DNA from: Apostichopus parvimensis | Taxonomy: Eukaryota; Echinodermata; Holothuroidea; Aspidochirotida; Stichopodidae | NCBI GenBank assembly: GCA_000934455.1 | Contig: KN882229.1 | Span: 185,280-249,279, forward strand | Reading direction: 5' to 3' | Length of the DNA stretch: 64,000 bases | Shown: positions 34,599 through 45,819 of the stretch, piece by piece | How positions within the stretch are numbered: position 1 is the first letter of the stretch | Layout: the number at the start of each line of letters is the position of its first letter | Notes under the pieces: generated by a model | Database searches by the model: none | Told to the model about the DNA's origin: nothing | Seen by the model: only the letters and a program-made list of their open reading frames with translations | Translations under genes and position numbers: made by a program

Positions 34599-34655
34599 AT
34601 GTTCGTTGTTGATGGATCGCTGGTAATTGAATTTGGCCATAGTGATAATGGGCCC
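34599..34655 (+). CDS. candidate first coding exon, plus-strand gene
   Basis: MFVVDGSLVIEFGHSDNGP, 19 codons, then a consensus donor CCC|GTAAGT. Likely the first exon of the unit that continues into the SET exon at 37869. Assignment rests on strand, order and splice quality only. Confidence 0.4.
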
Positions 34656-34659
34656 GTAA

Positions 34660-36750
34660 GTTTAAATTTCAACGATAACTCGAAGCTTATTTACTAAAAC
34701 AAACAAAAAATCAAAACTTCAAATGTTACGTTTGATTTCTTCAATCGCTCTGTGACACAATTGCCGATGTTCTCAGTACTAACTGGATATTGGTCAGACA
34801 AACGATGTGGACTTAATGTGACTTTTGTAATGCATTTGTCGATCGAATGATTCTCCCCTGTAGGCTACTCAGGACAAAGTTTTAAAATGCCATCGGTCTT
34901 TGGAAAATAAAAATGTCAGACATCAGTGTGACCGTGGTGTGAGCCATTTTTACAGGAATGAGTCAATGTACGTGTGGGTCATGTTTATATTCTGTTGCAC
35001 GCGCAAAAATAATGACAAAAGGATGTTGTAATATATTAGCAGCAATAGTCTCTTGGTGCATATTTTTTTCGCAGAACTGGGTCTAACGTTATCTAATAGG
35101 TATAGGCCTAGTGTGTAGTGATCGCCCATTTGAGCATAGGGTTAGGGATACGATTACGTTCGAAGGATATGGTTTCTCTTTTGATCTGTTGTGTGACAAA
35201 GTAGCGTGCTGGTTCCGTGAGTCAATCACCTTAGAATCATTTCAGTGAAAAGTGCGGGATAAATCAAGAAAGGTTGACCTTGCTGTGTATCCATCAAACT
35301 TTTGCAAATCCGAATTCTGCCAAAAAATTGTGAAATAGGCCAGCATTAATGAAACTGTATTAGCATATGACAAACACATTGCAATGAACAGATGTCTTGA
35401 TTCAATCACATACATGTACTTGAATAGCATGGTGCAGTGCAATAATTGCATAATTGAATGGATATTGTTTTCTTTGGTTGTTTTCATCAAATAACGAATT
35501 ACTTCCATGTTTTGATGCATCTTTACATTTCTTGAGGGATGCAAAATTAGTTATATGAAGGGATTTTGAAAAGATATATTGTCTACGTTCGAACCATTTG
35601 TCTCCTGTGTGCTCCACTATCATTTTGTACGCGCTAATTTACTGAAGGTAATGATCAACTCAAATTTTCCCATACTATGCCAAGAATTCTGTATTGATTT
35701 AGTGACTATGTAAGGCTTATTTTAGGTAGTTCGGGAACGGTAAGCTGGGCCTTACACTGATAACGTCTAACCGAGCGTGAAACAGGAGATAATCAGGAAA
35801 AGCGGGTACTTGATAATATATATCTTCTTTTATTGATTCTAAATAAAACTTTAACTTTAGATAATTAAAATGTACAGAACATACGCTTCTAATAGCGCGT
35901 GATTTATATCCTGCCACACCACAGTGCAAACCACCAATGGGCGAGCCATGGGTCACGTCATATTAATAACCATAACAAAGTAGAATACGCTTCACAACTA
36001 TATAAGCAGAACATCAAAGTACACCAATAATATGTGATGAGCATTGTGCATGTGTAAATAGGCCTAAACCTAATTACGGATGGGTGTACGTTTCATTTGC
36101 CTGTAGGCCCAAGCTATGCACCTATCAATGGAATGATTGTACCCTAAACATGGTGAGTTAAATGTGGATCACTTTACCTAACATGTCAGTTATCAGCGTG
36201 ACTGTGTTGTGAATCCCTAGATCAGGGGTGAGTCGAAGTGGGTCATGATTATATCAGTCTTGCATAAGCAAGACTGATGGCAATAGGAAGTGTAGTGTAT
36301 TTGTGTTGAACTTAAGACCCCCATATATGCAAATTAGAACTGATGTCACATCAAGCTTCCACTTTCAATTGTTGTCATCTACTTAATGACATGCACCCAG
36401 CAGCATATACACATATGCTTCTTGGAGGCAGCTCAGTTCCACTACTTCAAGCAGCAGGAACAGCCGTGTAATAGCTAACCATCCTGGACTTTGCGTGCAT
36501 CAAGTTATTTGTTAATTCCTGTGTAACTTTACCTGCTGTAGTTTGTAGATATGGTACAGCATCCAACACAAATACCACCAAATTACCAGCAGTTTTAAAA
36601 CATTGACTTAATCGCGGAATGCAGTTACTCCGACATCCCGCAATAGGGGTTGTTGTCATACCGTAGAACCTGTATACACAGTCTTTTAGGCAATGGCTAC
36701 ACTTGTGTCAACGTTCGCCACAGCCATAAAGCAGGAGCTGTATTGCTTAT
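34660..36750. other. intron/intergenic, nothing recognised
   Basis: No exon or repeat that I can support. Confidence 0.35.
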
Positions 36751-36757
36751 GCTGCAG

Positions 36758-36842
36758 TACGTACAGGGCTTAGCCATCGTTTAATTGAGGGTAGTGCAAC
36801 GCCCGATGAGGAGTACAGTCGAGGAATGAAGAATTATAAAAG
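36758..36842 (+). CDS. candidate exon, SET composite gene (plus)
   Basis: 85 bp between acceptor TTATGCTGCAG and donor AAAAG|GTGAGT. One open phase gives RTGLSHRLIEGSATPDEEYS then RGMKNYK. Charged, soluble sequence; not recognised, but good splice sites and order suggest an exon upstream of the SET exon. Confidence 0.45.
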
Positions 36843-37868
36843 GTGAGTTTGTATCAATTCAATATCCCTTCATATAAATGGCAAAATTTATGTGTGATTT
36901 GCAAAATAATTAATGGGAATGGGTTCACGAGACATTAAAGATGCCAAAACAGCATGAATTGAAAAATTTATTTCGTTTTGGCCCACATTTTCATAGTTAT
37001 GTAACAGTCAGCCATGTTTATTGGTAGTGAAGTAGGCTGTATTTTAAGCAAATTGTTAAATGGATAGATTAATGTAGCCCTGGGATAATATGCAGTTAGT
37101 AACTTTATGTTTGATGTGTGTGTACATGTGTAGTGCAGGGAATATTCTTGTTGTTTTCAATTAATTGGGAGACTGAATCGTGTTGCACAGGTATTACGTG
37201 TGAGACTGAGTACAGTGTAGTTTGTTCACAATTAATGTTACTTTAATTTTGATGTTTAGTCATATTACTTCTATTATTTAATTGCTGAAACTAAATTGTT
37301 TTTAAGTTATTTTTTAAAGATATATCATGTTTCATGATCTCTATTATTTTACATCAAGGTCAAAGTTAAATTGGGTCAACTTAGGTCAAAGTCTGTAAAC
37401 ATGATATTCCATGAGTGAAAAGTTTTGAACTTCAAACTTTTTGGTAGCAATTAGTAAGAAGATATTCGCAGTCGTGTTTAATGCAAGTCATGATATCAGT
37501 TTAGGTCAACAGATCATGGTTGGAAAACCTCTATAGTACAATATCTGAATGTATGAATGTAACTTGGGGGAACCTATAGTCTGCTGAATAGATGATCCCA
37601 TTGTTTTCCAGTCAAGGGTCACTTCAAGTTAATTAGAGGTTAGTTAGGTGAGAACCTTTATAGTCTCATCACTGAAGAAGTGGGAACTCCAGCTTTCTTT
37701 GTATTTGCATGTACATCAATCATTGCTGCAAGCCCATTATACTAAATTACACATTCTGATCAGTTAATACTAAATATAGGTGAATATCATATCCACAGTT
37801 GCTTATCATATTGGCAAGGAATCACTACATCAATTGACTTTCTGGCTTTGCAAATCTTTTTTTAATAG
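36843..37868. other. intron with reverse-oriented DR1-type repeats
   Basis: AGGTCAAAG at 37356-37395 and related stretches to about 37650 are the complement of the dispersed repeat (AAGGTCAAAGTTAAATTGGG, TTAGGTCAAAGTCTGTAAAC). Confidence 0.5.
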
Positions 37869-38091
37869 CATGGATGCAACTGAATAGTCAAGTGGTGGGC
37901 CATCTTTGGAACTGTTAGTGAACCATGGAAGTGGAAAATGCCAAAATTGTGAAAAGAACAAGATGAAAGTTATCAAAGCAAAGGAGAAGCAAAGCTGTGT
38001 AGACCTGTTTGCATTGATAATCAATTGGAAGAAAGAAGGAGCCCTGTATGACTATGGGATCAAGCAATTACCATGGACACTACCAAACCAA
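37869..38091 (+). pseudogene. KMT5A-like SET exon (plus copy)
   Basis: Behind acceptor TTTTTTAATAG it reads MDATE, a stop, then ELLVNHGSGKCQNCEKNKMK, VDLFALI, GALYDYGIKQLPWT, and ends at CCAA|GTAAGT. DATE-(R)LVNHG--NC--KMKV--- LFAL---- LYDYG-LPW is the C-terminal half of a KMT5A-type SET domain, paralogous to the minus fragment at 6237-6531. The in-frame TAG and loss of the usual DI-xGEE region (here INWKKEGA) suggest a decayed or diverged enzyme. Confidence 0.72.
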
Positions 38092-38099
38092 GTAAGTAC

Positions 38100-41000
38100 T
38101 GTAAAAAGCCCATCCCATCCACTAATCTAGCAGATTTTAATAAATTATTAGAAACTAGGTCAAAGTCATCCAAGGTCAACAGAGCCACAATGAAGGTATT
38201 TTTCCTGGAAGTGTTGAAACCTGGAGTTCTAGCTGTACAAAGTTGAGTGCAAGCTTAGTATCCCAAGAGAGGATGAGATAAATCCATATGGTCCAGAATG
38301 AGAGAAATGTATTTACCAGCGAATATGGGCAATTTTAGCTCACAATAACACAAAAGGATGGTAACATTAGATGAGAGAAGATAAAGCATAAGTACTAAAT
38401 ATCAAACAATAGAATATGTTTGATCTCAAAAGTAAACCAGCAAAAGAAGTTAACCTATAGCAGATTACAAATGAAAAAGAGAACCAATACTCCTGTATGT
38501 AACTGCTATTAAAAAATTAAAAAATTACATACTTCCACTATGGCAATAACTTGCTCAGAGAGATGACTGTGTACAAGGGGTGATCTTCATTTAAGCCAAT
38601 GAAGCTTGAGTTGGAGACACAGTAACACTTAGTAAAATTGATCCTGAACAGCTGCTGAAACCTTATCACAATTCATACACCTTTTTAAACATTTCAAGAA
38701 GTATATTCTCACAGCTGCCACCCTAACACACAACACAGTAAGTGAAAATACTAATAAGTTGAAAAAATAGTGGGTAGAGAGTACATTTCTCCTTAATTTT
38801 TCTAAAATAGGTCAAATCTCCTTCAATCGTCCTGATTTTCATATCATCTGTACTTTAACTTGTACTCTTAAACATCCTAGTAACAAAATCGAAAATGATA
38901 GCTGGAAATAAGCCAAAAACAACAAGTTCCGTGGCTCATTTTACTGAGGCACTTTTTTTGGCGGATGTACATTACCTAATTGTAGTATGCTACCTTAAGG
39001 CTCGGTGAATTTTTGTTTTTCTCCTGAGGTAAACTGAAGTACAAAGCATTAAAGTCTCTGTAATTATTTTTTTCCGTTTGAGCCCTGTTATTAACTTTTT
39101 AAAGCTCAGTTGGGTCAAATTTGAGCTTGAAATGGATTTCTGCTCGAGCCGCGTTGCTGTGCTGTCAATCCATCTGTTTCTTACATTCTCTGGAAAAATT
39201 CCTTCTGTTGATTATTTTGTACTTCAAAAGTCCTATATAATGCACAAACCTGTCTCCAGGTTCTGCGAGTCCTTTCTAAGGAGATGATAATTGGGCTGGG
39301 AGAGGGGGGTCCCAGACCTGGCATAGAGCAAAAGAAACACTAAATATAAATTTGATGTTATTTGAGATTTAAAGAGTATAAATGCTCCAAGGAGATAACT
39401 GGACTGCAGGATAAAGTTTACAACTGGCAGAAAGCAATTGAGATTGTAAAGTAGGTGTTTTTAGGTGTTTATTCATTGAGATTTCATAGAGGGCGCCCTC
39501 TGAACACTGCCTTGTGTTAAATGAAGTTTCCTGTTACATTTACATTTTTATGCATATTTGTTCAATTCTATACCTTTCCCATGGTCTGCAAATAAGTAAA
39601 AGGGGGTGGGTGTTTACAGAGAACAAGCAAAGTACATCACCAACTAACAGCTGGATTAAGCCGGGCAATGCCCAAGTCAGGGCACATTTTGGGAAATCAG
39701 TAGGCCTACTTATATATTTATGCATCTGAACCATTCAAATTAAATGAGGTGTTTAGTTGTACCTTGCAGATTTTTTATATATCTAGTATATACTAGGCCC
39801 AGTTGACTTGTGTCACAATTAAGGACTCACAAGTCAGAATTTGTTCTATGAATACTGTAAACCAGCCAATTGTATAGACCTATATTGATCATTCTGCCAT
39901 ACATTTTTGACAACTAAGTTTACACATATAAGTATAGCCCAACACAATGTATTTTAACACAGAGAAGTCAAAATCATACCCAGACTGACAATGACACATG
40001 GTAGGAGCACTATGCTGGCTATACCTGGGACTATAGCATCCCACATGCTAGTAAACAGCAGCTGTGTTATCCCGGGCTTACTTTAGTTGTAGTTCATTGT
40101 CATAACATTACTTACCTTCAGGTGTTAATTATGGCAGAAAACGTGCTCTTCAACAACAACACTGACAGGGCAGGGCTGAATCTGAACTGTATCTACTCTG
40201 GAACACTGGATTTCCAAGACTAATTTGCTAATTTCTACTGCCCAAACATCATCTATAGTTGTTCAACTGTGTTACTTTTGATTACCGTTGCTAAGTAAAT
40301 TTCATGAAACTACCTTTTCATAGTCCTTCAACCATGGTAATGCAAGAATTTTACCCTACTGTAATATGTTGGAACAGCATCATCTTCAATATTCTTTAAA
40401 ATAATGTCAAACATGACAAAATGCACTGCTACGTGAGACAAAAGCTCAGAGATGGCAGGCGGAGTGAAGGAGTTGTTTTCAAACAGTTCTAGGCTGAGAA
40501 AGTGAGTGAATTATTCTCATGTCAGTCTGCAATTGTGAAAGCGAAGGATTGGATAATCAATGTGCCACGAGGAAGCTATAGAATATTTCGAATTGACAAA
40601 GCAGAGTCATGTGCTGTTCACAGTTTAATTACATACCAAGCCTTCTGGCAATATACATTACTCCTATGTACAGTGGGACTTGCAGCATTATCAAAGTGGT
40701 CCATTCAATAATTGGTGAATTAGATCAGTTAGAATAATACTTTCATAACATGGGTGAAAGCTACTGTGGGTTTTACAAGCCACTGCTGTGTTCCATGGAT
40801 AGGTAGCAGACTTATGAAAGGTTCTGAAGTTTGCCATATCAGTGATACCTTGAAATCCCTTTGCTGGCTGCCTGTCCAACCAAGAAATAAAACAAATTAC
40901 TTAATAGTTCTTGCAACTACTTAAAGGAATTGTCGTTGGTGGAAGATTTGGATACATTGTTTTCATAGTTGTTATTGTTCTCTTGCTAATCATTTGAAAA

Positions 41001-41335
41001 TTTTCTTCGTTCGACGTTTTCTTCTTGTAGAAATCTGGTTTTCAAATTCACCACTTTCTCACCAAAAGCACAGTTTGTTCAAACCCATCAATGTTGTGAA
41101 TGACGTAATGTGGGCAAATAGGCAATAGGAGCGACTCAAAGTTAGCACTCCCATTTCCGCAACAAATACACTCTCACATGTACACGAACAGGTGATTGCG
41201 TATTACGTACACATCTTAAATGTACGTATACAGCCTACCATGCCAAGTTGGTACGTAGGATACACAGCATTGCACATAATATATATAGCCATTTATAATT
41301 TCGTTCATTTATACGTTGCTGTTAATAGGTTGCTG
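38100..41335. other. intron, nothing recognised
   Basis: The zinc-finger exons expected between SET and recombinase were looked for and not found. A short palindrome AGAGGGCGCCCTCT lies at 39487-39500. Confidence 0.35.
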
Positions 41336-41339
41336 CGTT

Positions 41340-42725
41340 TTTCTAATGTTGTTGCAATTGTTCTTGCTGTTGTTGTTTTTATCTGTAATTTTCGTTCAAT
41401 TCTCTGTTCTTTCCTTTTTAGCTGCCATTTCCTTACCCAACGTGCTGGGACATTGGTTTGTTTGGAGGAGTACTTTTAAATGCTGTGGTTCATCAATTAC
41501 ATGGTGGCAATCAAATATATTGCAAATACGTAAGTGCTATCAAAACAATTCAGTACCATTGCCTCCATGCAGGCAAGCAGTTTCTGGAGAAATTTTAACT
41601 TACCATTTCAATGTTCATATACTTTACTTTAATACAGTATTTATGATCGAAGTAACAAATAGCAAGGCATGTGGCTGAGTCAACCAAGCCTAGTCCAAGT
41701 CAAATGCCAAGCGAGACTATCCAATTACAAGTCAAAGAGTCCAGCTGAATTTTTTTTTGGTTGCTCAAAACAAACTTTGCTTGCCTGGAGGTATTGCTTA
41801 TAGTTCTGTGATTTTTTTTGGCCATCTGTTAGATCACCACTGTGAATAAATGGTATGGACAACCTAACAAACTTCTGCTGGTGGTATTGGGATAAAACAA
41901 GATTTTTAAAGTCTTGCTCATGGAAGTATCAATGAAGCAGTTTTTTAAGCCATCTATTATCATTTTCGTTATGTATATGAGGGGGCAGGAGTAAGAAAAG
42001 TTTTCTGTAGGGGAATGGTTGGTTTGGGTGTGATGAAGGGCTATGGGGGTGATGTTGCTGCTATATTTGTTCTTGCTGATGCATTATTATTTTGATCTGT
42101 CACATCTTATTTCTGTTCTTTTTCCTTTATAGCTGTCACTTCCTTGCTCAACATGCTGCTGTAGCATTTGTTTGATTCTGAGTACTTTAAATGATTTGGT
42201 TCATCATTATATATAGACAATTGCATTGTGGCAATCCAATATTTTGGAAATATCTAAATACAATGCTAAACTTCAGTAGCAATAACTCCAGTCCAGGTCA
42301 TTTTGAAGAAAATTTGATTTGCAATTCACACAAACTTCTGCATTGGTCATTATGACCTTATTAACATGTATGGTATGAGCATTATACAATGAGAGAGACA
42401 GCTTTCAGTTCAAGGTTTTTTTTAGACAAATTTTGGTTGGCCTGGAGGTATTGCTTATTGCTTAGATATTTGAAAAATATTGGATTGCCACATTGTAATT
42501 AAAAAGGAATGGTAAGTATATGCACAAATGCTCAACTGCAGATGGTAACAATTGGAATACAACATGACATTTCTAACTATTGGCGTGTAAGTATCAATGA
42601 CGCAATTTATGTAATGTATCAGCAGTTCCCCCTATTATATTGTTTGGGAAGGGGCCAGGAGAGAGGAAAGGTGGCTATTGGGGAATGATGAGTATGGGTG
42701 TGAGGGAGGGGATAAGGGTAGGTAG
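41340..42725. repeat. ~690-bp tandem duplication
   Basis: Copy 1 about 41340-42060 and copy 2 about 42060-42725. Shared in order: TCTGTTCTTTCC-TTT-TAGCTG, TTGTTTG---GAGTACTTT, GGTTCATCA, GCCTGGAGGTATTGCTTAT, AAGTATCAATGA-GCA, GGGGAATG. Non-coding in both copies despite a 120-codon open frame at 41316-41678. Confidence 0.75.
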
Positions 42726-42812
42726 ATGAAAGAAATTTGAATATGATTACTCTCATTAATGCTTTCTGAAACTGCATGATTGTAATTCCTCACATATTGT
42801 TTTACTTTTCAG

Positions 42813-43040
42813 TAACATGACCACCATGCAAAAAAACAAAAGCCCCAAAGACCATCATGAAGTACCTACAATCGGTTAAGAAACTATGTACGTACATGAT
42901 GATAGAAGAGGAAGAGGGAACCCTTCTAGCAGTCACCCAGGCAAAATTGGCCAAAACGGAGAGGCTAGCATCAGCCTTAATCAAGGGGCTCAGGCCCCTT
43001 GCAAAGAAGAGGGAGAGGCAAATGAAATCCCAGATTACAG
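42813..43040 (+). CDS. SET composite gene (plus), basic helical exon
   Basis: Acceptor TTTACTTTTCAG, donor ATTACAG|GTGAGA. The frame from 42857 gives MKYLQSVKKLCTYMMIEEEE, KLAKTERLASALIKGLRPLA, then KKRERQMKSQIT. Basic, helical region that in this family lies just before the recombinase domain. It splices in phase to the next exon (G|AC gives Asp). Confidence 0.6.
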
Positions 43041-43325
43041 GTGAGAACTTTGTTCAAGCATAATGAACCCTGCATTTGTGTGAGTATGTCTAATGATGGA
43101 ATCAATATATCTATATGTATATATGCTTTTGATCATATGCAAAATCATCCCTTATTAATTCAATTATGATTAATTTATTGGTAAACAATAAAAATGCTAA
43201 CACTTACTACCAATTTCATGCAGAAAAACGATCAGTACTTGAAGCAAGTATTACGTTTATACTGGTCTACCTCCATTTCATTCAGTGCCAAATAGCTCTT
43301 ACATGCTTTCTTTTTCTAAACACAG

Positions 43326-43397
43326 ACAAAATGATTGATGCCACAGACATTAAAAAATTATGCATGATGCTAAAGAAGGAGACGAAACCACACATAG
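43326..43397 (+). CDS. SET composite gene (plus), short helical exon
   Basis: 72 bp, phase 1 to 1, TAAACACAG acceptor and ACATAG|GTAAGT donor. Encodes KMIDATDIKKLCMMLKKETK then PHI. Open and phased with the exon before it. Confidence 0.6.
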
Positions 43398-44413
43398 GTA
43401 AGTTGCATTATCTTGAAGTAATTTATAGGAGTCAGCTAAAACTGATGCAATCATGTTGGTGTCTGGGTGTGTATGTGGCAATGAGATTGTGAACAAAGTA
43501 TCTCCAGAATCACATATTATATTGATACCATACTTGGTTTATATGCTGGGTAGTAGATGATCTCTATTATTGGTGAATAGTAGTGATTGGGCTTGGTTTA
43601 CTGAGGCCTATAACAAATAGCTTTGGCCTTGTTGGTTTCCATTTTGATATTTCTTTTAATCATTATTGCCATTTTATTCCTATAGGCCTTCTTTGTTTAT
43701 TGCATTGTACTATGAATGTTTTTCTCCAAGATCTATATGTATTACACTCCCAAGCAGTTAAGAATGGTTGTTCTTGAAATTTGGTATTCTGCAATAGGCC
43801 TATCATGTTTTCTGAGTGAAACCGGTCAAAATATTTCAATTCAACCCAGGACTCATTGTAGTGTGTAAATTTTCATGTACTGGGAAAAAGGACTGCCTTT
43901 AACTTAACAAAAGTTCTGTGTTACTTCAATACACATGTAAATTATTTCGCTGGTTGTTATCATAAATATATTTTCTGGGCTAGCACATTGACAAATTGTT
44001 GCCAACCAAAAATAGTTTGTTTTGGTGGTGGTGTTCCACAAAAATATATTGTATGAATGAACAGGGTTATTCAACAGTCTAGCGTGCATTTATCACATGA
44101 TTCATGCACTCCGTGGGTTAATGCTATCACTGGATGCACTCGGGCTGTGCCCTCGTGCATCCCTTGCATTAATCCCGATCATGCATTAATCCTGTGAAGA
44201 ACATACGATAGGCCGTTGGTTAACCCTTCATTAAAAACATATGTGTCATTGTATGTCACTGTCATATCTATCAATCATTTGTAATGGATTATGACACATA
44301 TTAGAATGTGATCATTATGTGGTGCACAAGAGTTTGAAGGCAGTGAAGCAATTTTAGATGCAAAGTGATTTTGGTTAATTTTCTGACAATAAGATCCTCT
44401 TTCATATTTGTAG
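43398..44413. repeat. intron holding a dispersed repeat (43960-44225)
   Basis: 43960-44225 matches 60340-60610: ATATTGTATGAATGAAC, then the T-GCGTGC block, GGGTTAATG, GCACTC and GCCCTCGTG. It includes a hairpin (GGATGCAC / GTGCATCC at about 44131-44161). The rest of the intron shows nothing. Confidence 0.65.
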
Positions 44414-44599
44414 CTCGACTCTCAAAAGGCGAGAAGATCAGCTGGAATGACCTTCTTCTGTGTAAGAAACTATATAATAACAGAACTGGTTGTTGCTGGG
44501 GCTCCAAGGAGTGGAGTAATCACAGGCTTCACTCTCCAGCAGTTCAGGAAGGCCACCAAACTGACCAAGGATGATGGCTCTGACTACTGGGTGGCAAAT
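44414..44599 (+). CDS. SET composite gene (plus), tyrosine-recombinase exon (Arg box)
   Basis: Reads CVRNYIITELVVAGAPRSGV then ITGFTLQQFRKATKL and DGSDYWVAN, ending at a GT donor. AGAPRSGVITGFTLQQF corresponds to box I of tyrosine recombinases (TGxRxSExxxLxxxD), whose Arg is catalytic. The frame dictated by the previous exon differs by one base over the first 10 codons, so a small indel lies near the start. Cryptons carry such recombinases; a captured host gene is equally possible. Confidence 0.65.
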
Positions 44600-45128
44600 G
44601 TATGCATTTAACTATATTTTCTTTCAATTATGTTGCAAACAGCTTAAATATGCGCATAAAAGGAAAAGGAAAATAAAAACAGGCGAAAATATGAGAAAGT
44701 TAAATAGGTAAAAAATAAGAAAAGGAAATACGAGAAAAGGTTAAAAATTTACACATAGTAAAGTTTTACATGGTTATCATGTATAACATGGTGATTGTGT
44801 AGTTTTTGTACATGATCGTTTACATTTAGTACATGATCTTGTAAAGTTAGTAGATCATAGTAACTTTTTAATTGTAACCAGAAATTAAGGTCCAGCATCC
44901 TAAAATTCAATCATATAATACATGTATACTGTAGGCTAACCATAGCCACATCAAATCATGACTTTACAATTAGCATATCACACATACAGTAATTTTGTAC
45001 TGATGTGCCAAGATAGTAAAACTAATACGTGTAAACTGGTATTAATATTAATAGCTACAGTCATAGAAAATGTATTTTCATGCATATTTATCTCATACTT
45101 GTGTTGACAATGTTGACAAAATTTACAG

Positions 45129-45284
45129 GTTGATCATAAGACAGCAACCAGTCATGGACCAGCAAGGCTGGTCTTTAATGACGAGTTTTACAGTCTGGTC
45201 AGGGTCTATGCAGAATATGGTAGGGTGCAGACTGCCAATGTAACTTCAACCTTGGTCCTTGAAGACGAGTCACCTTTTTTTTAG
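45129..45284 (+). CDS. SET composite gene (plus), recombinase hairpin exon
   Basis: Splices in phase 0 to the previous exon. Begins VDHKTATSHGPARLVFNDEF, then YSLVRVYAEYG, and ends in LVLEDESPFF at a stop within a T-run. VxDHKT----GPA-LV matches the beta-hairpin of tyrosine recombinases with its active-site Lys. The HxxR and Tyr boxes would follow; only a 50-bp gap and repeats are seen downstream, so the catalytic half is unproven here. Confidence 0.6.
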   Translation, partial: VDHKTATSHGPARLVFNDEFYSLVRVYAEYGRVQTANVTSTLVLEDESPFF

Positions 45285-45379
45285 AAAACAAGGGGGGAAA
45301 TGTCACCAGAGTGGCACAAACCATATTTAGGCTGTGAAAGAGCCATGGGTTTGCTGGATATCTCAATCCCCCCCCCCCC

Positions 45380-45429
45380 NNNNNNNNNNNNNNNNNNNNN
45401 NNNNNNNNNNNNNNNNNNNNNNNNNNNNN
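45380..45429. other. assembly gap (N)
   Basis: 50 N's between C-runs; probably a homopolymer the assembler could not cross. Confidence 1.
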
Positions 45430-45708
45430 CCCACATACGATACACAGCTGCGACAAAGGTATGTTATAAATATATTGAAGTAACAAAAAGTTTTAGTTTA
45501 CGGTAGAAATATTGTATTCAGTCATCCTAACCATTGGTCATTAAGTTTATTTTTCAGAGTCTGTTTGGTATTGCATTAATTGTTATAAAACAGACTCACA
45601 AACAACAGTTAATGTGAGTCAGGTATTTTAAAATGCATAGCTGCAGGCAAAAAACAATTTCCATGTTAATTTCTTAAGTATGAGATTCAAAGTAAAGAGT
45701 GCTTAAAT

Positions 45709-45812
45709 TCATCTTGCTGGGTCTGGGAAATGCCATTTCCTACAATCTGGGGGGTATTTTTGGCAAAACAATTTCGGTTCGCTACGCGCCAATGGTGGCG
45801 CTCCGCTTAGAT
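45709..45812. repeat. hAT MITE core fragment
   Basis: AAATGCCATTTCCTACAATC, CGCTACGCGCCAATGGTGGC and CCGCTTAGATAGT match the core of elements at 22671 and 50233. Neither TIR is present. Confidence 0.75.
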
Positions 45813-45819
45813 AGTGTCA

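Noticed and set aside
41192-41678. Hydrophobic open frames (possible membrane protein)
   Set aside because: They lie across the start of the 690-bp non-coding duplication, and the second copy does not keep the frame.
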